A DNA stretch of 64,000 bases from Rapana venosa (Eukaryota > Mollusca > Gastropoda > Neogastropoda > Muricidae): positions 71,220,000 through 71,283,999 of the forward strand of contig CM054141.1 of assembly GCA_028751875.1 (NCBI GenBank), read 5' to 3'. Position 1 is the first letter of the stretch. Each line of letters opens with the position of its first letter. Both the position numbers and the translations under genes were made by a program. Shown piece after piece: positions 44,303 to 56,317 of this stretch. Below the pieces are notes generated by a model. That model was not told the DNA's origin. It ran no database searches and was given only the letters and a program-made list of their open reading frames with translations.

Positions 44303-44791
44303 GAAAAAAAGAACACCAACTAATGTCTGCTAAGTGCTTTGGCGCAGGCGGGGGCTGTGGAACATTCATTCTGTTGGCTAAGTTATTATGTCTGTGGGGA
44401 AATGGAACTTCGTGTGTGAGTGCCAGGCCCTCTATTAGTGAGTTGACACCGACAATTACACCTGAAAGAAAGCTTCCGGGACCGAGTGCACAGATTTGTT
44501 TGAGGTGGAGGGGGGGGGGTTGCTTTTTTCTTCTTTTTTTTCTCTTTTTTTTTTAGTTTGCGTTTGCAATTCCAGAACGTAGTTTTGGCTTGCGTTCGAA
44601 ACCGCCATCCCAACCTGTATTTTTGGTGGTGGTTTTCTCCTTGTTTTGCTGCAGGTGCTGAGGGATAGGAGGCAGCATGATGTGAAAGTCTGCAGTCAAC
44701 TTTTCATAAACAAGGAGAAGGCAGCTTCAGGTGGACCCATGGGGGGGGAGTCCCTCTGCACTGTACCACAGTTTACATAGCACGGGTGTTA

Positions 44792-44866
44792 GGCAAAGCC
44801 GTTTACTATCCCTGTCGTTAGTAGGGAACTTAGTCGGTGGTGTCCTGCATGTGCTAGCTCAGAACA
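44792..44866 (+). repeat. Dispersed repeat fragment, member 1
   Basis: Contains CTGTCGTTAGTAGGGAACTT followed by a 'GTGCTAG' segment, matching 54,563-54,630. Probably part of an unrecognised transposable element. Confidence 0.55.
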
Positions 44867-44921
44867 ATAGGTGCTTTACGGTATTGTCTGGCCTCGCTTG
44901 TTGAGGGTGATTTGGTTGCTC

Positions 44922-44924
<3 letters not shown>

Positions 44925-44953
<29 letters not shown>
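44925..44953. repeat. (GTT)n microsatellite
   Basis: Nine TTG repeats followed by a T-run. Confidence 0.9.
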
Positions 44954-45237
44954 TTTATAACCTCGCCTTTCTCTCGGTAACCAACCACGGCACCTGTGGA
45001 TTTTTTTTTTCTCCTCAGACTACTGTCCGACTGATTGAGTTATTCACAAATTGTGTGCTAAAGAGTGGTAACTGATTTTACTCCTTTCTTCACCCTTCCA
45101 CCCCTATACCCCTATCAAGTATTCACCACCACCACCACCCCTCCTATTATTATTATTATTCATTGTCTCTCTTTTCTTCCTTATCTTCACCATTCTTGTA
45201 CACATTATTACATTCCTCACAAAACTAACTTCAATAG

Positions 45238-45315
45238 ATAAGCGCTTTGATTTGTCTGTGCAAGATACAGCGCTATATAAGTTCCATTTATTATTATTAT
45301 TATTATTATTATTCA
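45238..45315 (+). mobile_element. SINE-like 3' tail with (TTA)n
   Basis: AAGCGCTTTGATTTGTCTGT followed by 'ACAGCGCTATATAAGTTCC' and about ten TTA repeats. The L2/CR1-like LINE reading starts directly after the repeat. Confidence 0.55.
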
Positions 45316-48027
45316 AGACACAATTTATGGCCCTCCAAGGATGGCTTACGAATTTGCCACCAGTCAATAAAATCGAAGATATAACAAGACTCATCACAAA
45401 CCAAGGCAAACCATTTCATATACTAGGGCTTTCCAAGTCAAGATTTTTCAGAACACATAACCAACACTGACATTTCCATTCCAGGATATAAAATCGTGCG
45501 AAAAGAAAAGCCCAAAGAAACAGGTATCTTAATCTATATTAGTGAGTCTGTAACGTTCAAACGTCTTTTCCATCTTGAACGTAAAGGAGAGTAGAATCCA
45601 GCTGGATAAAAGTAGCTATAAAAGGTGCAGCACCTATTATAATGGGGGTTCTGCTACAGCAATCCAACAGAAAGAAAAAATTGGATAGACAAGTTTGACT
45701 CCATGATGAACGTAGTCCTATTCGAATCTAGGGAAATTATCTTACTAGGTGATTTTAATATTGACCTAGCAAAAGTAAACAACCAATGGACCCAAGTTAT
45801 TAATTCATTCAATCTTCACCAATTAGTTACTTCACCCACAAGAGTCACATCAAATTCTAACACAATTATTGAACAAATCTATGTATCACACCCTAAAATC
45901 ATCATAGAAATGTGTCCCTGTATATAACTGTAGCGATCACTACCCAGTCTGTACCACAAGGTAAAAAAAATGAACAAAAATTCCTAAACCAATAAAACTA
46001 TAACCTATCGATCTTTTGCAAATTTTTAAGGAGCAGCTTTTCTTACTACAGTTAAGCAGTTCCATGCTCTTGGAAACATTCAATATTACTGATCCAGACC
46101 TGGCCATTGAGTTCTGGATAAAAGTTTTTACTGAAATCTATAACAAACATGCCCCATTAAAAAACATAATGATCAAACATGTCTGCAACCACCTTGGTTT
46201 ACAAAGGAACTAGAAGAAGCATGTTATCTTAGAGATTTCTTAAAAGAACATAAATATTATGAGGAGGCAAAAAAATAATATTAAGAAATGCTATAAACTC
46301 ACAAAAACGGCGAGAGAAAAGGAAATATTTCCAAGATCTACTTTCATCCAAACAAAATTCAAAGACTGTATGGAAGACAATCAATCAAAGAACAAATAAT
46401 CAATTGTCTTCCAAATCTAATGTAATTAAAGATATTTCTGCTGAACAACTAAACAATCACTTCAGTAATTTTTCTTCTAACATAATTAACAATGATAACT
46501 CGAAGTCCAATGATCTCAATGGACTAAAACAATACTGCCAAGAAAAGCGTATCCCATCAAAACTCCACATACTATTCATATCTGTTTCTGAGGTCTACAA
46601 TTATCTGACTTCACCTCAAACAATCAAGTAGCGTGGTCTTGATGGAATAGATGGCAGAAATACTGAAACTCTCAGCTCCAGTTATTACAGACACTCTGAC
46701 ACATATTTTTTCTTCATAAGAACTATTTCCCCAACGCCTTCAAAACTGCTAAGGTGTTTCCGATCCACAAGTCTGGAGACACTTCCGATCCCTCAAATTA
46801 TAGGCAAATCTTTATTATATCTTACCTTTCAAAACCCTTGGAAAAACATATGAATAAACACATAGTCCATCATATAGATATTAACAACTTACTTCACCCA
46901 AATCAGTCTGGATTTAGAAAAAATCACTCGTGCCATACGGCATTGACTAGTGTTGTAGACAATTGGCTGTCAAACATTAATGACAATAACTTTTGTGGAG
47001 TATTATTTGTAGATTTCAAAAAAGCATTTGATACAATTGACCGCAGACTTCTCATTAAAAAGCTAGACTTATATAATCTCTCTACAAATACTCTACAACT
47101 TCTTACTTCTTATCTTACAAACAGGCAACAGTGTTTCAATAGCTAAGTTCACATCCACACTAAAACCCATTCATTATGGAGTACCACAGGGATCCATCTT
47201 AGGACCAAAGCTCTTTTCATTATACATAAATGACCTTCCTCTCCATATCAAATCTAAATGCGAACTTTTTGCTGATGACACAACCATACATACAAGCCAT
47301 ACTGACATTAACTCTCTTGCAAAGACATTGCAAAATAGCACTGATGATCTTGTCAAATGAACTGAACTAAACCACATGTCTGTACACCCCCCAAAACAAA
47401 ATGCATGCTTATCACTACCGGAAAAAAGCGATAAAATCTATCTCATAAACTTTCTCAAATCCATATTTAAAAGGAAACAATCGAACAAGCCTCTCACCAC
47501 AAAGTTCTAGGAGTAACAATTGATGAAAATCTCAGCTGGTACCATCACATATCCCATCTGTGCAAATACATGTCTCAAAGAGTATAGCATTTGACTAAAA
47601 TCAAACATTTTCTTGACTTTCATTCAAGAAAACTATTCTTTCAAGCTTATATACAATCTTCAATAGATTATGCTTCAACCCTGTAGGATTCTGCTAGTGC
47701 AAACACTATGAAACTATTAGTCTGTATAAACGTGCTCTTAAACTGGTTCTTCTGAAGAAGACTACCTTACTAGAAGTGGATTATACTCAGTTAAATATTC
47801 TTCCCCTACACCAAAGACTAAGATTTAACAAAGGCCTCGTGATGTTTAAGATAATGATAGGAACTTTTCCCTCATCCTTAAAAGACAAGTTCCCAATGAA
47901 TCATTCCAGAAATACTGAAAAGCCGAGTGTCCCAATCCCAAGAATGGATTTGTTCAAATCCAGCTTACTTTACTCAGGCCCTGTGCTATGGAACTTCCTT
48001 CCTGACTCATTTAGACAACACCAATCA
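45316..48027 (+). mobile_element. L2/CR1-like LINE, 5'-truncated and degraded
   Basis: Endonuclease pieces (LGLSKSRFF... in the position of LGLSETRL; IILLGDFNIDLAK at about 45,740; SDHYPVC at about 45,935), then RT (FPIHKSGDTSDPSNYRQI, NQSGFRKNHSCHTALTSV, VDFKKAFDTID, GVPQGSILGPKLFSLYINDL, FADDTTIH at about 47,268) and the C-terminal segment (RLRFNKGLVMFKIMIGTFPS ... LWNFLPDSFRQHQS). The motif set fits the L2/CR1/Jockey branch. The end lies exactly at the tail of the reverse RTE element. Confidence 0.8.
46754..47357 (+). pseudogene. Reverse transcriptase domain of the L2/CR1-like LINE
   Basis: The first piece, 46,754-47,146, carries the finger and first palm motifs with the catalytic Asp in VDFKKAFD. 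A frameshift near 47,140 leads into YGVPQGSILGP and ELFADDTTIH, with both Asp residues kept. A further stop follows at 47,357. The catalytic residues are intact but the frame is not, so the element is inactive. Upstream, 45,703-45,927, 46,016-46,213 and 46,404-46,631 hold endonuclease and linker pieces. Confidence 0.75.
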
Positions 48028-50405
48028 TTATCTATCTATCTATCTGTCCCGTAGTCTGACAACCGTGGGGGCACCCTCAAAGACTCGACAACCAGTTCCC
48101 TCCATTCCTCTCTCTGTTCTGCCTTTCTCAGGGTTTTGTTGAGTTCTAGGCCTGTCCATTTACTGATGTTATCATCTCAGCTCTTCCTTGGTCTGCCTCT
48201 TCTTCTTACTCCTTGGATAGTGCCTTGTAAAACTGTCTTTGCAAGTCCTTTGGATCTTGTGACATGCCCATACCATTTAAGTTTACGCTTTTTCACAATG
48301 GTTAGAAAGTTCTCATAGGGTCCAATGGTTTGCTGGATTCTGTTATGCATGCTTTCGTTGCTTATGTAGTCTTTGTAGGAGATGCCAAGGAGTCTCCGAA
48401 AGTATCTCATCTCCACCACCTGTACTCTTCTCTCCAAATCTGCAGTCAGGGTCCATGATTCACAGGCATACAGAAATATGGATATGACAAGGGAGCGCAT
48501 TAATCTGATCTTGGAGATAAGTGAGATATTTTTATCTCTCCAGATGGTGTTTAGTTTTGACAGTACTGTTATTGTCTGTGCAGTCCTGCATACTACCTCT
48601 GGCTTGGATCCCTGGTCTGATACAATGGCTCCCAGGTACTTGAAGCTTTGAACTGTTTCCAGCCTCTGGTCGTTAACCCTGATATCAGTGCTAATGCCGT
48701 TGGTGTTATTAGTCATCAGTTTGGTCTTCTCTGCACTGATTTCCATGCCGTATGCTTTGGAGGCCTTATTCAGGTGTTCTGCTTGGCTGGCAAGCTCTTT
48801 TTCTGATCCTGCTATTCCATCAATGTCATCTGCGAAGCGGAGGTTTGTGATCGTTCTGCAACCAATGCTGACTGATCCTTCATGATGTTCCAGTGCATCA
48901 GCCATGATTCTCTCAAGGAAGATGTTGAAAAGAGTGGGTGAGAGTAGACAGCCCTGCCTTACTCCAACTGTTGTTCAAAACCATTCTCCAATGTTGTTGT
49001 TGTAGTACACTGCACTGGTGGCCTCGCTGTACAGCTGTTTGATGACTCTGATCAGGTTTGCATTGATGCTGTACAAAATTCATGGTTGCCCACAAAGCTG
49101 CATGCCACACCCTGTCAAATGCCTTTCTTAAATCGATAAATACATGGGAAAGGTTCTTGTTGATGTTGAAGGTACCGCTCACATAGTATTCTGAGGTTGA
49201 ATATTGTTCTGTTTGTGCCGCGCCCTGCTCTGAAACCTGCTTGTTCCTCACAATGATGGTCTCTGCTTGTGGCTTCAGTCTATTCAATATTATCTGCAGC
49301 ATGACCTTTCTTGGGTGGCATATGAGGCTGATTGGCAGTAATTTTGGCATTTTTTGTAGATTTCCTTTCTTGGGGAGGGGAGATGATGAGTGACTGTGTC
49401 CATGGTGTTGGCCATTTTCCTGTCTGCCGATCTTGTTGCAGATTCTTAGTAGAGCGCTGATCATGGCTTCCCCCTCCAGCTTGAACCAACTCAGCTGGAA
49501 TGTTGTCAGCCTGCTGACTTCCCTTTTTCAGCGATCTGACTGTTGTTTCCACTTCTCTCGGAGGATAGGTGACGGGTCTGTGTTTTTGCTTGCGGGTACA
49601 TTAAGGACTTCTGGATCTCCTGGGGTTCATAGTTATACAGGTCGGAGCAGTATTCTGTCCATTGTTCAGAATTTCCTGGTCGTCAGTGAGACACTTCCCA
49701 TTTTTGTCTTGGATTGTTAAACCTTTTCCCTGTTTTGTGCTAGCGGCTTTCACCAGCTGATATGCTTTCTTGCTATTTTTTTTCTGACGTTCTCTTCAAT
49801 GTCTTGGCACTGTTCACCTATCCATTTCTCTTTTGCCTCCGTCATGGACTTCTGATTCTTTTGTTGACTGCCCTATATTGTTCTGCTCTTTCTTTTGTTT
49901 AATTTTTCTTTTTCTTCAACTCTCTGCGCTTGTCGCATAGTTGTAGGATGTTAGGTGTGACCATGGTTTTTTGACTGGTCGGTGTTTGCCAAGAAGCTCG
50001 CTTGCTGTTTCAGTCACTGCTGTATTGAAATTTTATTCGTCAGTGAATCTATGTCTGAGTCTATCACAGTGAGGGGCTGCAAACTTTCCACCTATCCTAG
50101 CTTGAAAAATTTCTACTCCCCTCTGGGTCCTTCAGCTTCTCGGGGTCAAATTTGATCCTGATGTTGTTCCGCTTGTGGATTTTCTTTAGACGTAGTCGGA
50201 AAGTCATCATCACAAGATCATGATCATTCCCTATGTCTGCTCCTGGAAAACTTCGTGTCTGTGCGATGTTAACGCTAGACTGAAACCGTCTTTTCACCAT
50301 GATATAGTCTATATGGTTGTGGTGTTCTCCATTTGGGCTATGCCATGTCCATTTTCTGGATTTCTTGTGTGGGCCAAATGTATTCACTAGCTGGAGGTGC
50401 AATAT
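48028..50405 (-). mobile_element. RTE-type LINE, minus strand, 5'-truncated
   Basis: The 3' end with its (ATAG)n tail and the GTAGTCTGAC...GGTGCCCC terminal segment lies at 48,028-48,075. The ORF runs leftward from about 50,402 (inside the endonuclease, HLQLVNTFGPHKKSRKWTWH) to 48,150. Same family as 51,290-54,405, closely similar. Several frameshifts separate the pieces. RTE identity is inferred from an endonuclease plus RT without RNase H, a short 3' UTR and a microsatellite tail. Confidence 0.85.
48177..48905 (-). pseudogene. RT palm-to-C-terminus of the minus-strand RTE
   Basis: A 242-codon open frame: MADALEHHEGSVSIG, TNLRFADDIDGIAGSEKELA with both catalytic Asp residues, EISAEKTKLMTNN, FKYLGAIVSDQGSKPEV, a YACESWTLTADLERR segment and 'RRLLGISYKDYISNES'. 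The end resembles WYGHVTRSKGLAKTVLQGTI and 'RRRGRPRKS'. The adjoining RT fingers (48,913-49,552) are in other frames. It is part of one broken ORF and not an independent gene. Confidence 0.8.
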
Positions 50406-50423
50406 AGATTCAAAATGTACTGT

Positions 50424-50424
<1 letters not shown>

Positions 50425-50457
<33 letters not shown>

Positions 50458-50505
50458 TTTCTCTCTCCCCCTCTCTCTCTCTCTCTTCTCTCTCTCTCGT
50501 CTTCT
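50425..50505. repeat. (CT)n microsatellite
   Basis: About 80 bases of CT repeat with short C and T interruptions, next to the truncated 5' end of the reverse RTE. Confidence 0.94.
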
Positions 50506-50765
50506 CCTTTTATTGTTTGCTTATGGATTTAATTGTCGTGTTTACAATTAGTATCCCGTTGAATGCTTTATTCAGATTTAATATTTCAGTTTTATTGCGT
50601 AAGTTGATTGTATTTGAGATTTAGTGACTGTTTTATTTTGATATCTTGTTTTGAGCGTACCAATTATATATAGCTAATTCCAAAGTGCGGATGTCCTTTT
50701 TATGACTATACATGATATCCATAAAGATTTGATGTTGGCATTAATGCATGGTGTGAGTGCGTGCG

Positions 50766-50782
50766 CACGCGCGCGTGTGTGT

Positions 50783-50825
<43 letters not shown>

Positions 50826-50835
50826 GTGTGTGTTG
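50766..50835. repeat. (GT)n microsatellite with (GC)n start
   Basis: GCGCACGCGCGCGTGTGTG followed by about 45 bases of GT repeat. Confidence 0.95.
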
Positions 50836-51289
50836 TGTGGTATACGTGTGCATGGGGATGCAAATTGCTTATACAATATTTGTTTCATGTAGTTTACTAT
50901 TGCTGTTGCTTCCCATAAAAGCACAAAGAATTTTTGACGTTTCTTTCTGTTAGCCAAAATGATACTATTTACGTGGTTTGTTCTCCTTTATATTATGGAG
51001 GTTTTGCTTTGTTTGGTTCTGTTTTGGTGTAGGTTTGGGTTTTTAGGGGGGAGGGGGGACTATTCGGTTGTTCCCTCTCCCCTTGTGGTTGTTGCCGCTT
51101 TTGTTTTGCTCTTAGTTTCTTTGCTATTTTTTTCGGTTGTTTCTGTGTTTTCTGTTTGCTTTCTTTCTTACTTTTTTCTACTTTTTTTTTTTCTCTCTTC
51201 GGTGATTTATGTGGGGATTTTTCTGTAGATATTTTTTCCGTATATTGTGTGAGTGTATTGCAGGTCAGAGAATCCCTCTGCTACTGGTA
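50836..51289. other. T- and G-rich spacer between two LINEs
   Basis: Low-complexity T-rich sequence. Its open frames are hydrophobic by composition and not supported as genes. Confidence 0.5.
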
Positions 51290-51842
51290 ACCATGTAACC
51301 CAGTACCACCTGCCACATGTGGGGAGTAAACCCCCCAAAAAACCGCCGAGAGGGAGGGCCGCCAGGGATTTTGCCCAAGAACACCAGAAAAAACGCCAGA
51401 TCCCAACCCGGGTGGGCGCGCCCGGGGGTTACCAAAGGGCCCCCCTTTGTTGCCCAAGGGCAATGGCGGAAATATCAGATGTCGCGCAAATTCTGCCAGA
51501 CAAAAAACCCTTTTGGGGACAAATTCGAACAAAACTAAAAAACTGCAGGGAAAGGGAAAAAATGACACATAGATGTCCAGATTCATTGGGACATCCCTTT
51601 GGGCTCTGCGAAGTCAGGTGGAAAAACATGGGAGAAACACGACCCGGGAAGACCACAAATTATACTACAGTGGAAAACAGGATAAACATAAACACGGCGT
51701 GGGTTTCTCGTTCACAAAGACACGTGAACACCGTCATGAGCTGTCAGCCTGTGTCCAGCAGACTTATTACCATCCGCCCTGAGAGCAACCCCCTTTAACA
51801 TAACTATAGTACAGGCATACGCCCCTACATCAGACTGCACAG

Positions 51843-52412
51843 ATGAAGCCTTTAGAAGAATTTTATGACCAGCTACAAGAGGTTCTGAATCAAACACCCA
51901 AGAAAGACATCCTCGTTGTGCAAGGCGACTGGAACGCCAAGGTAGGAGAAGATGCATGGAAAGACTGGGAGGGCGTTTGTGGGCCACATTGTAATAACCA
52001 ATCAAATGAAAGAGGCTTGAGACTCCTGGAGTTTGCCAGTAACAACCACCTCCAGCTAGTGAATACACTTGGCCCACACAAGAAATCCAGAAAATGGACA
52101 TGGCATAGCCCAAATGGAGAACACCACAACCAAATAGATTACATCATGGTGAAAAGACGGTTTCAGTCTAGCGTTAACATCGCACAGACACGAAGTTTTC
52201 CAGGAGCAGACATAGGGAGTGATCATGATCTTGTGATGATGACTTTCCGACTACGTCTAAAGAAAATCCACAAGCGGAACAACATCAGGATCAAATTTGA
52301 CCTCGAGAAGCTGAAGGACCCAGAGGTATTAGAAATTTTTCAAGCAAGGATAGGTGGAAAGTTTTTCAGCACTCACTGTGATAGACTCAGACATAGATAC
52401 ACTGACGAATAG
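51843..52412 (+). pseudogene. APE-type endonuclease, C-terminal half, of the plus-strand RTE
   Basis: The frame reads LEEFYDQLQEVLNQTPKKDI, LVVQGDWNAKVGED (the GDWNxK catalytic block), GLRLLEFASNNHLQLVNT, 'KWTWHSPNGEHHNQIDYIM' and GADIGSDHDLVMMTFRLRLK (the SDHxLV block with the catalytic Asp-His). The N-terminal half lies at about 51,560-51,840 in shifted frames. The domain nicks target DNA to prime reverse transcription. Key residues seen here are intact. The whole ORF is not. Confidence 0.82.
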
Positions 52413-52689
52413 TTTCAATACAGCAGTGACTGAAACAGCAAACGAGCTTCTTGGCAAACGCCGACCAGTCAAAAAACATGGGTCACACCTAACATCCTAC
52501 AACTATGGCGACAAGCGTAGAGAGTTGAAGAAAAGAAAAATGAACAAAAGAAAGAGCAGAACAATATAGGGCAGTCAACAAAAGAATCAGGAAGTCCATG
52601 ACGGAGGCAAAAGAGAAATGGATCGGTGAACAGTGCCAGGACATTGAAGAGAACATCAAGAAAAGCAATAGCAAGAAGCATATCAGCTG

Positions 52690-54285
52690 GTGAAAGACCT
52701 GACTAGCACGAAACAGAGAAAAGGTTTAACAATCCAAGACAAAAATGGGAAGTGTCTCACTGACGACCAGGATATTCTGAACAGATGGACAGAATACTGC
52801 TCCGACCTGTATAACTATAGAACCGCAGGAGATCCAAAGTCCTTAATGTACCCGAAAGCAAAGACACAGACAGTCCACCCTATCCTCCGAGAAGAAGTGG
52901 AAACAGCAGTCAGATCGCTGAAAAAGGGGAAGTCAGCAGGGGCTGACAACATTCCAGCTGAGTTGGTCCAAGCTGGAGGGGAAGCCATGATCAGCGCCCT
53001 ACTAAGAATCTGCAACAAGATCTGGCAGACAGGAAAATGGCCAACACCATGGACGCAGTCGCTCATCATCACCCTCCCCAAGAAAGGAAATCTACAACAA
53101 TGCCATAATTACCGCACAATCACCTCATATGTCACCCAAGCAAGGTCATGCTGCAGATAATATTGAATAGACTGAAGCCACAAGCAGAGACCATCATTGC
53201 TGAGGAACAAGCAGGTTTCAGAGCAGGGCGCAGCACAACAGAACAGATATTCAACCTCAGAATACTATGTGAGCGGTACCTTCAACATCAACAAGACCTA
53301 TACCACGTATTTATCGATTTTAAGAAGGCATTTGACAGGGTGTGGCATGCAGCTTTGTGGGCAACCATGAACTTGTACAGCATCAATGCAAACCTGATCA
53401 GAGTCATCAAACAGCTGTACAGCGATGGCCACCAGTGCAGTGTACTACAACAACAACATTGGAGAATGGTTTCGAACAACAGTTGGAGTAAGGCAGGGCT
53501 GTCTACTCTCACCCACCCTTTTCAACATCTTCCTTTAGAGAATCATGGCTGATGCACTGGAACATCATGAAGGATCAGTCAGCATTGGTGGCAGAACGAT
53601 CACAAACCTCCGCTTCGCAGATGACATTGATGGAATAGCAGGATCAGAAAAAGAGCTTGCCAGCCTAACAGAACACTTGGATAAGGCCTCCAAAACATAC
53701 GGCATGGAAATCAGTGCAGAGAAGACCAAACTGATGACTAATAACACCAACGGCATTAGCACTGATATCAGGGTTAATGACCAGAAGCTAGAAACAGTTC
53801 AAAGCTTCAAGTACCTGGGAGCCATTGTATCCGACCAGGGATCCAAGCCAGAAGTAGTATGCAGGACTGCACAGACAATAACAGCTTTGTCAAAACTAAA
53901 CACCATCTGGAGAGATAAATATCTCACTTATCTCCAAGATCAGACTAATGCGCTCCCTTGTCATATCCATATTCTGTATGCCTGTGAATCATGGACCCTG
54001 ACTGCAGATTTGGAGAGGAGAGTACAGGCAGTGGAGATGAGATGCTTTCGGAGACTCCTTGGCATCTCCTACAAAGACCACATAAGCAACGAAAGCGTGC
54101 ATAACAGAATCCAGCAAACCATTGGACCCTATGAGAACCTTCTAACGATCGTGAAAAAGCGTAAACTTAAGTGTATGGGCATGTCACAAGATCCCAAGGA
54201 ATTACAAAGACAGTTTGGCAAGGCACTGTCCAAGGGGGAAAGAAAAAAAGGGCAGACCAAAGGAAGACTGGGGGTAACATCATGA
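52690..54285 (+). pseudogene. Reverse transcriptase and C-terminus of the plus-strand RTE
   Basis: Three overlapping pieces: 52,690-53,160 (KKGKSAGADNIPAELVQAGG, WPTPWTQSLIITLPKKGN), 53,148-53,552 (EEQAGFRAGRSTTEQIF, VFIDFKKAFDRVWHA) and 53,545-54,285 (NLRFADDIDGIAGSEKELA; FADD at 53,614-53,625). Catalytic Asp residues are present. Breaks are single-base shifts at about 53,140, 53,460-53,540 and 53,925. About 70 residues before and after FADD match the minus-strand copy closely. Confidence 0.82.
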
Positions 54286-54562
54286 AGGACAGGCCTAGAA
54301 TAAACAAAACCCTGAAAAAGGGCAGAACAGAAGAAAAATGGGGGGAAGGTTGCGAGTTTTGGGGGTCCCCCCACGGTGTCAGAAGGGGACAGTAGAAGAG
54401 TAGAGTATTGCTTGGGCTTTATTTTTTTTTATCATCATATACCCTAAGGGGGGGGCGGATGAAAAAAAGCACATGGTGCTTTTCATTTCCTCGAAATAAA
54501 GAATTTGTCTTTTGCTTTTGCTTGCAATTTTTCAATATCACGCTTTCATACCCAAAAGTTTT

Positions 54563-54630
54563 TGGCAAACCCTTTTTATACCATGTCGTTAGTAGGGAAC
54601 TTGCGGGGTTTTCCGGTGTGCTAGTTCAAA
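54563..54630 (+). repeat. Dispersed repeat fragment, member 2
   Basis: Shares GTCGTTAGTAGGGAACTT and GTGTGCTAG... with 44,792-44,866. Confidence 0.5.
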
Positions 54631-54865
54631 CGGCACCCTGAAAACCTAAAAATGACCCGCAGAGGCGGGGGTCCCGTGGCTGGTGGTTTCCACAGTGGCC
54701 TGACACCGATACCCTTTGGTTCTGACCCGGGGATGCAAAAACGACTTTGGGTATGACTGGCGGGGGGGTTTGGAAAAGGGGGTGGGGGAAACAGCGGGCA
54801 GGAACTACAAAAATGGGGCAGCAAAAAAATAATTTAAACCCTGCTAAAAAACTAAATCAAAAAAG

Positions 54866-54901
54866 CCTCTCCCCCCCCCCCCCCCCCCCCACCCTTTCCC
54901 C
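54866..54901. repeat. Poly-C run
   Basis: About 24 C residues in a row, then CCC-rich sequence. The length is probably unreliable. Confidence 0.85.
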
Positions 54902-55146
54902 CGTCCCTAGGTTTTTTTTTCTAATATTGATACAACCAACATTGTTAGACGTGATACATTCCAAGCTCTGTCAATATTCAGAACGATGTGGCTTGTGATG
55001 ACCTCAACAACAACTGAAACCATCATCCTTTTTATGAAAAAAAAGCAGACGACTTACGTAAGATGAAAAATGTTTAAACGTGTTCTCTGAACGCAGTCTC
55101 GTAAATGGTGAACGTGTATGATATTACAACACCAAGCCAGAGAGAG

Positions 55147-55190
55147 AGGTGGAGTAGAGGGGTGAGAGAGAGAGAGAGAGGGGGGGGGGG
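55147..55190. repeat. (GA)n then G-run
   Basis: GAGAGAGAGAGAG followed by about 12 G residues. Confidence 0.9.
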
Positions 55191-55796
55191 GCCCAAGTGG
55201 TCTGGGGGGTAGTTTAGCTGTGCTGCCAGGCCATATCGATTCCACAGTGACGGTTGTTAAATACGTGGTTTGTGACGAGTTCTGTGGCCTAACAGGTTAA
55301 AGCGTTGTGTTGATCCGCCGTCATCAGTCAAGCACACGAGCATTATGTGAGTGGACTCCACACAATGGACTCCACACCCTGTCAACGCAATCTGCTTCAG
55401 TTGGCATCGTATTATGGGAACTAGGGCGTGTTACGCCTTCAAAAGACAGACTGAACTCCACGCTGTCATGCAACTATAAAAGACAACCCAATAGTTTTGT
55501 TTGTCGTGAGTTTGGTTGTTTTTTTTTTAAAAAGAAAGAAAAAAGATTCTGTGCTTATTTGATAAAAATGGGATCGCTAAAAATGATGGGAAAAAGGTTT
55601 TTTCTTCTTGACTTGTTTCCTGCTTTATCTTCCGTGAGGCACCAATGCCACAACGACATCTCTCTTTCTTTTTCCTTCCTCGGCTAGAGCTCCAAGGTTC
55701 ACCAACAGTGAGATTTTGCGTATGCGATCGTTTTTGCCTTCCATAAAGGTAGCGCATTCCGACTGCCAAAAACATTCAATCATTTTGATTTCCGAC
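55191..55796. other. Spacer without recognisable gene
   Basis: A faint tRNA-like box A (TGGCCTAACAGGTTAAAGCG at about 55,285) lacks a box B, so I do not call an element. Confidence 0.4.
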
Positions 55797-55836
55797 TACA
55801 CACACACACACTCACACGCGCGCGCGCGCGCGCACT
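55797..55836. repeat. (CA)n and (CG)n alternating purine-pyrimidine tract
   Basis: ACACACACACACTCACACGC followed by GCGCGCGCGCGCGCAC. Alternating sequence of this kind can adopt Z-DNA. Confidence 0.93.
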
Positions 55837-56317
55837 AGGTTGCACTGTTGTGCCATAAACACGGGGAGTCTCTGCCAGGCCGCCTTCAGGCCATCAGCCA
55901 GAACCCTGCCTGCCCTTCTGCTGGGTGACTTTGGATATCTTTACCCAGCGTTACCCAGCCTGATCTAAAACAACCTGTGGGCACCAACAGCTGAATCCTG
56001 GTGCTGCAAGCATCAGGCAGCTGCAGTGGATGAACAGCGAGAAATCGTCTTTTAACAATGAACAAAAATCCATCGGGAGACAGGAATAGCCAGAAACAAA
56101 ATTCACGAAAAAAATAACGTACATTCTGTATACAATGAAAGAAAATCAAGTTCTCATATTTTCCTTCAATGTCAATTTTAAACTGATCATACATGGATTT
56201 CAAGACGCGTCTCTTCATGCGGTTTTAACCAAATTATTGTAATTGTGGGATCTAGTTATTTCCTTGATGCAGACCCCAGCTTTTGTCTTTATCATGACTC
56301 TCACCCTGGTGTTGGAG

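Larger units (their letters stand above)
51290..54405 (+). mobile_element. RTE-type LINE, nearly full length, frameshifted
   Basis: Endonuclease from about 51,560 (EVRW at about 51,610, 'GKQDKHKHGVGFS', ITIRPESNP), RT, C-terminal segment and the family 3' end up to the GTCAGAAGGGGACAG tail. The leftmost 270 bases have many homopolymers and unclear frames. The most complete element in the window, but the ORF is interrupted repeatedly. Confidence 0.85.
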
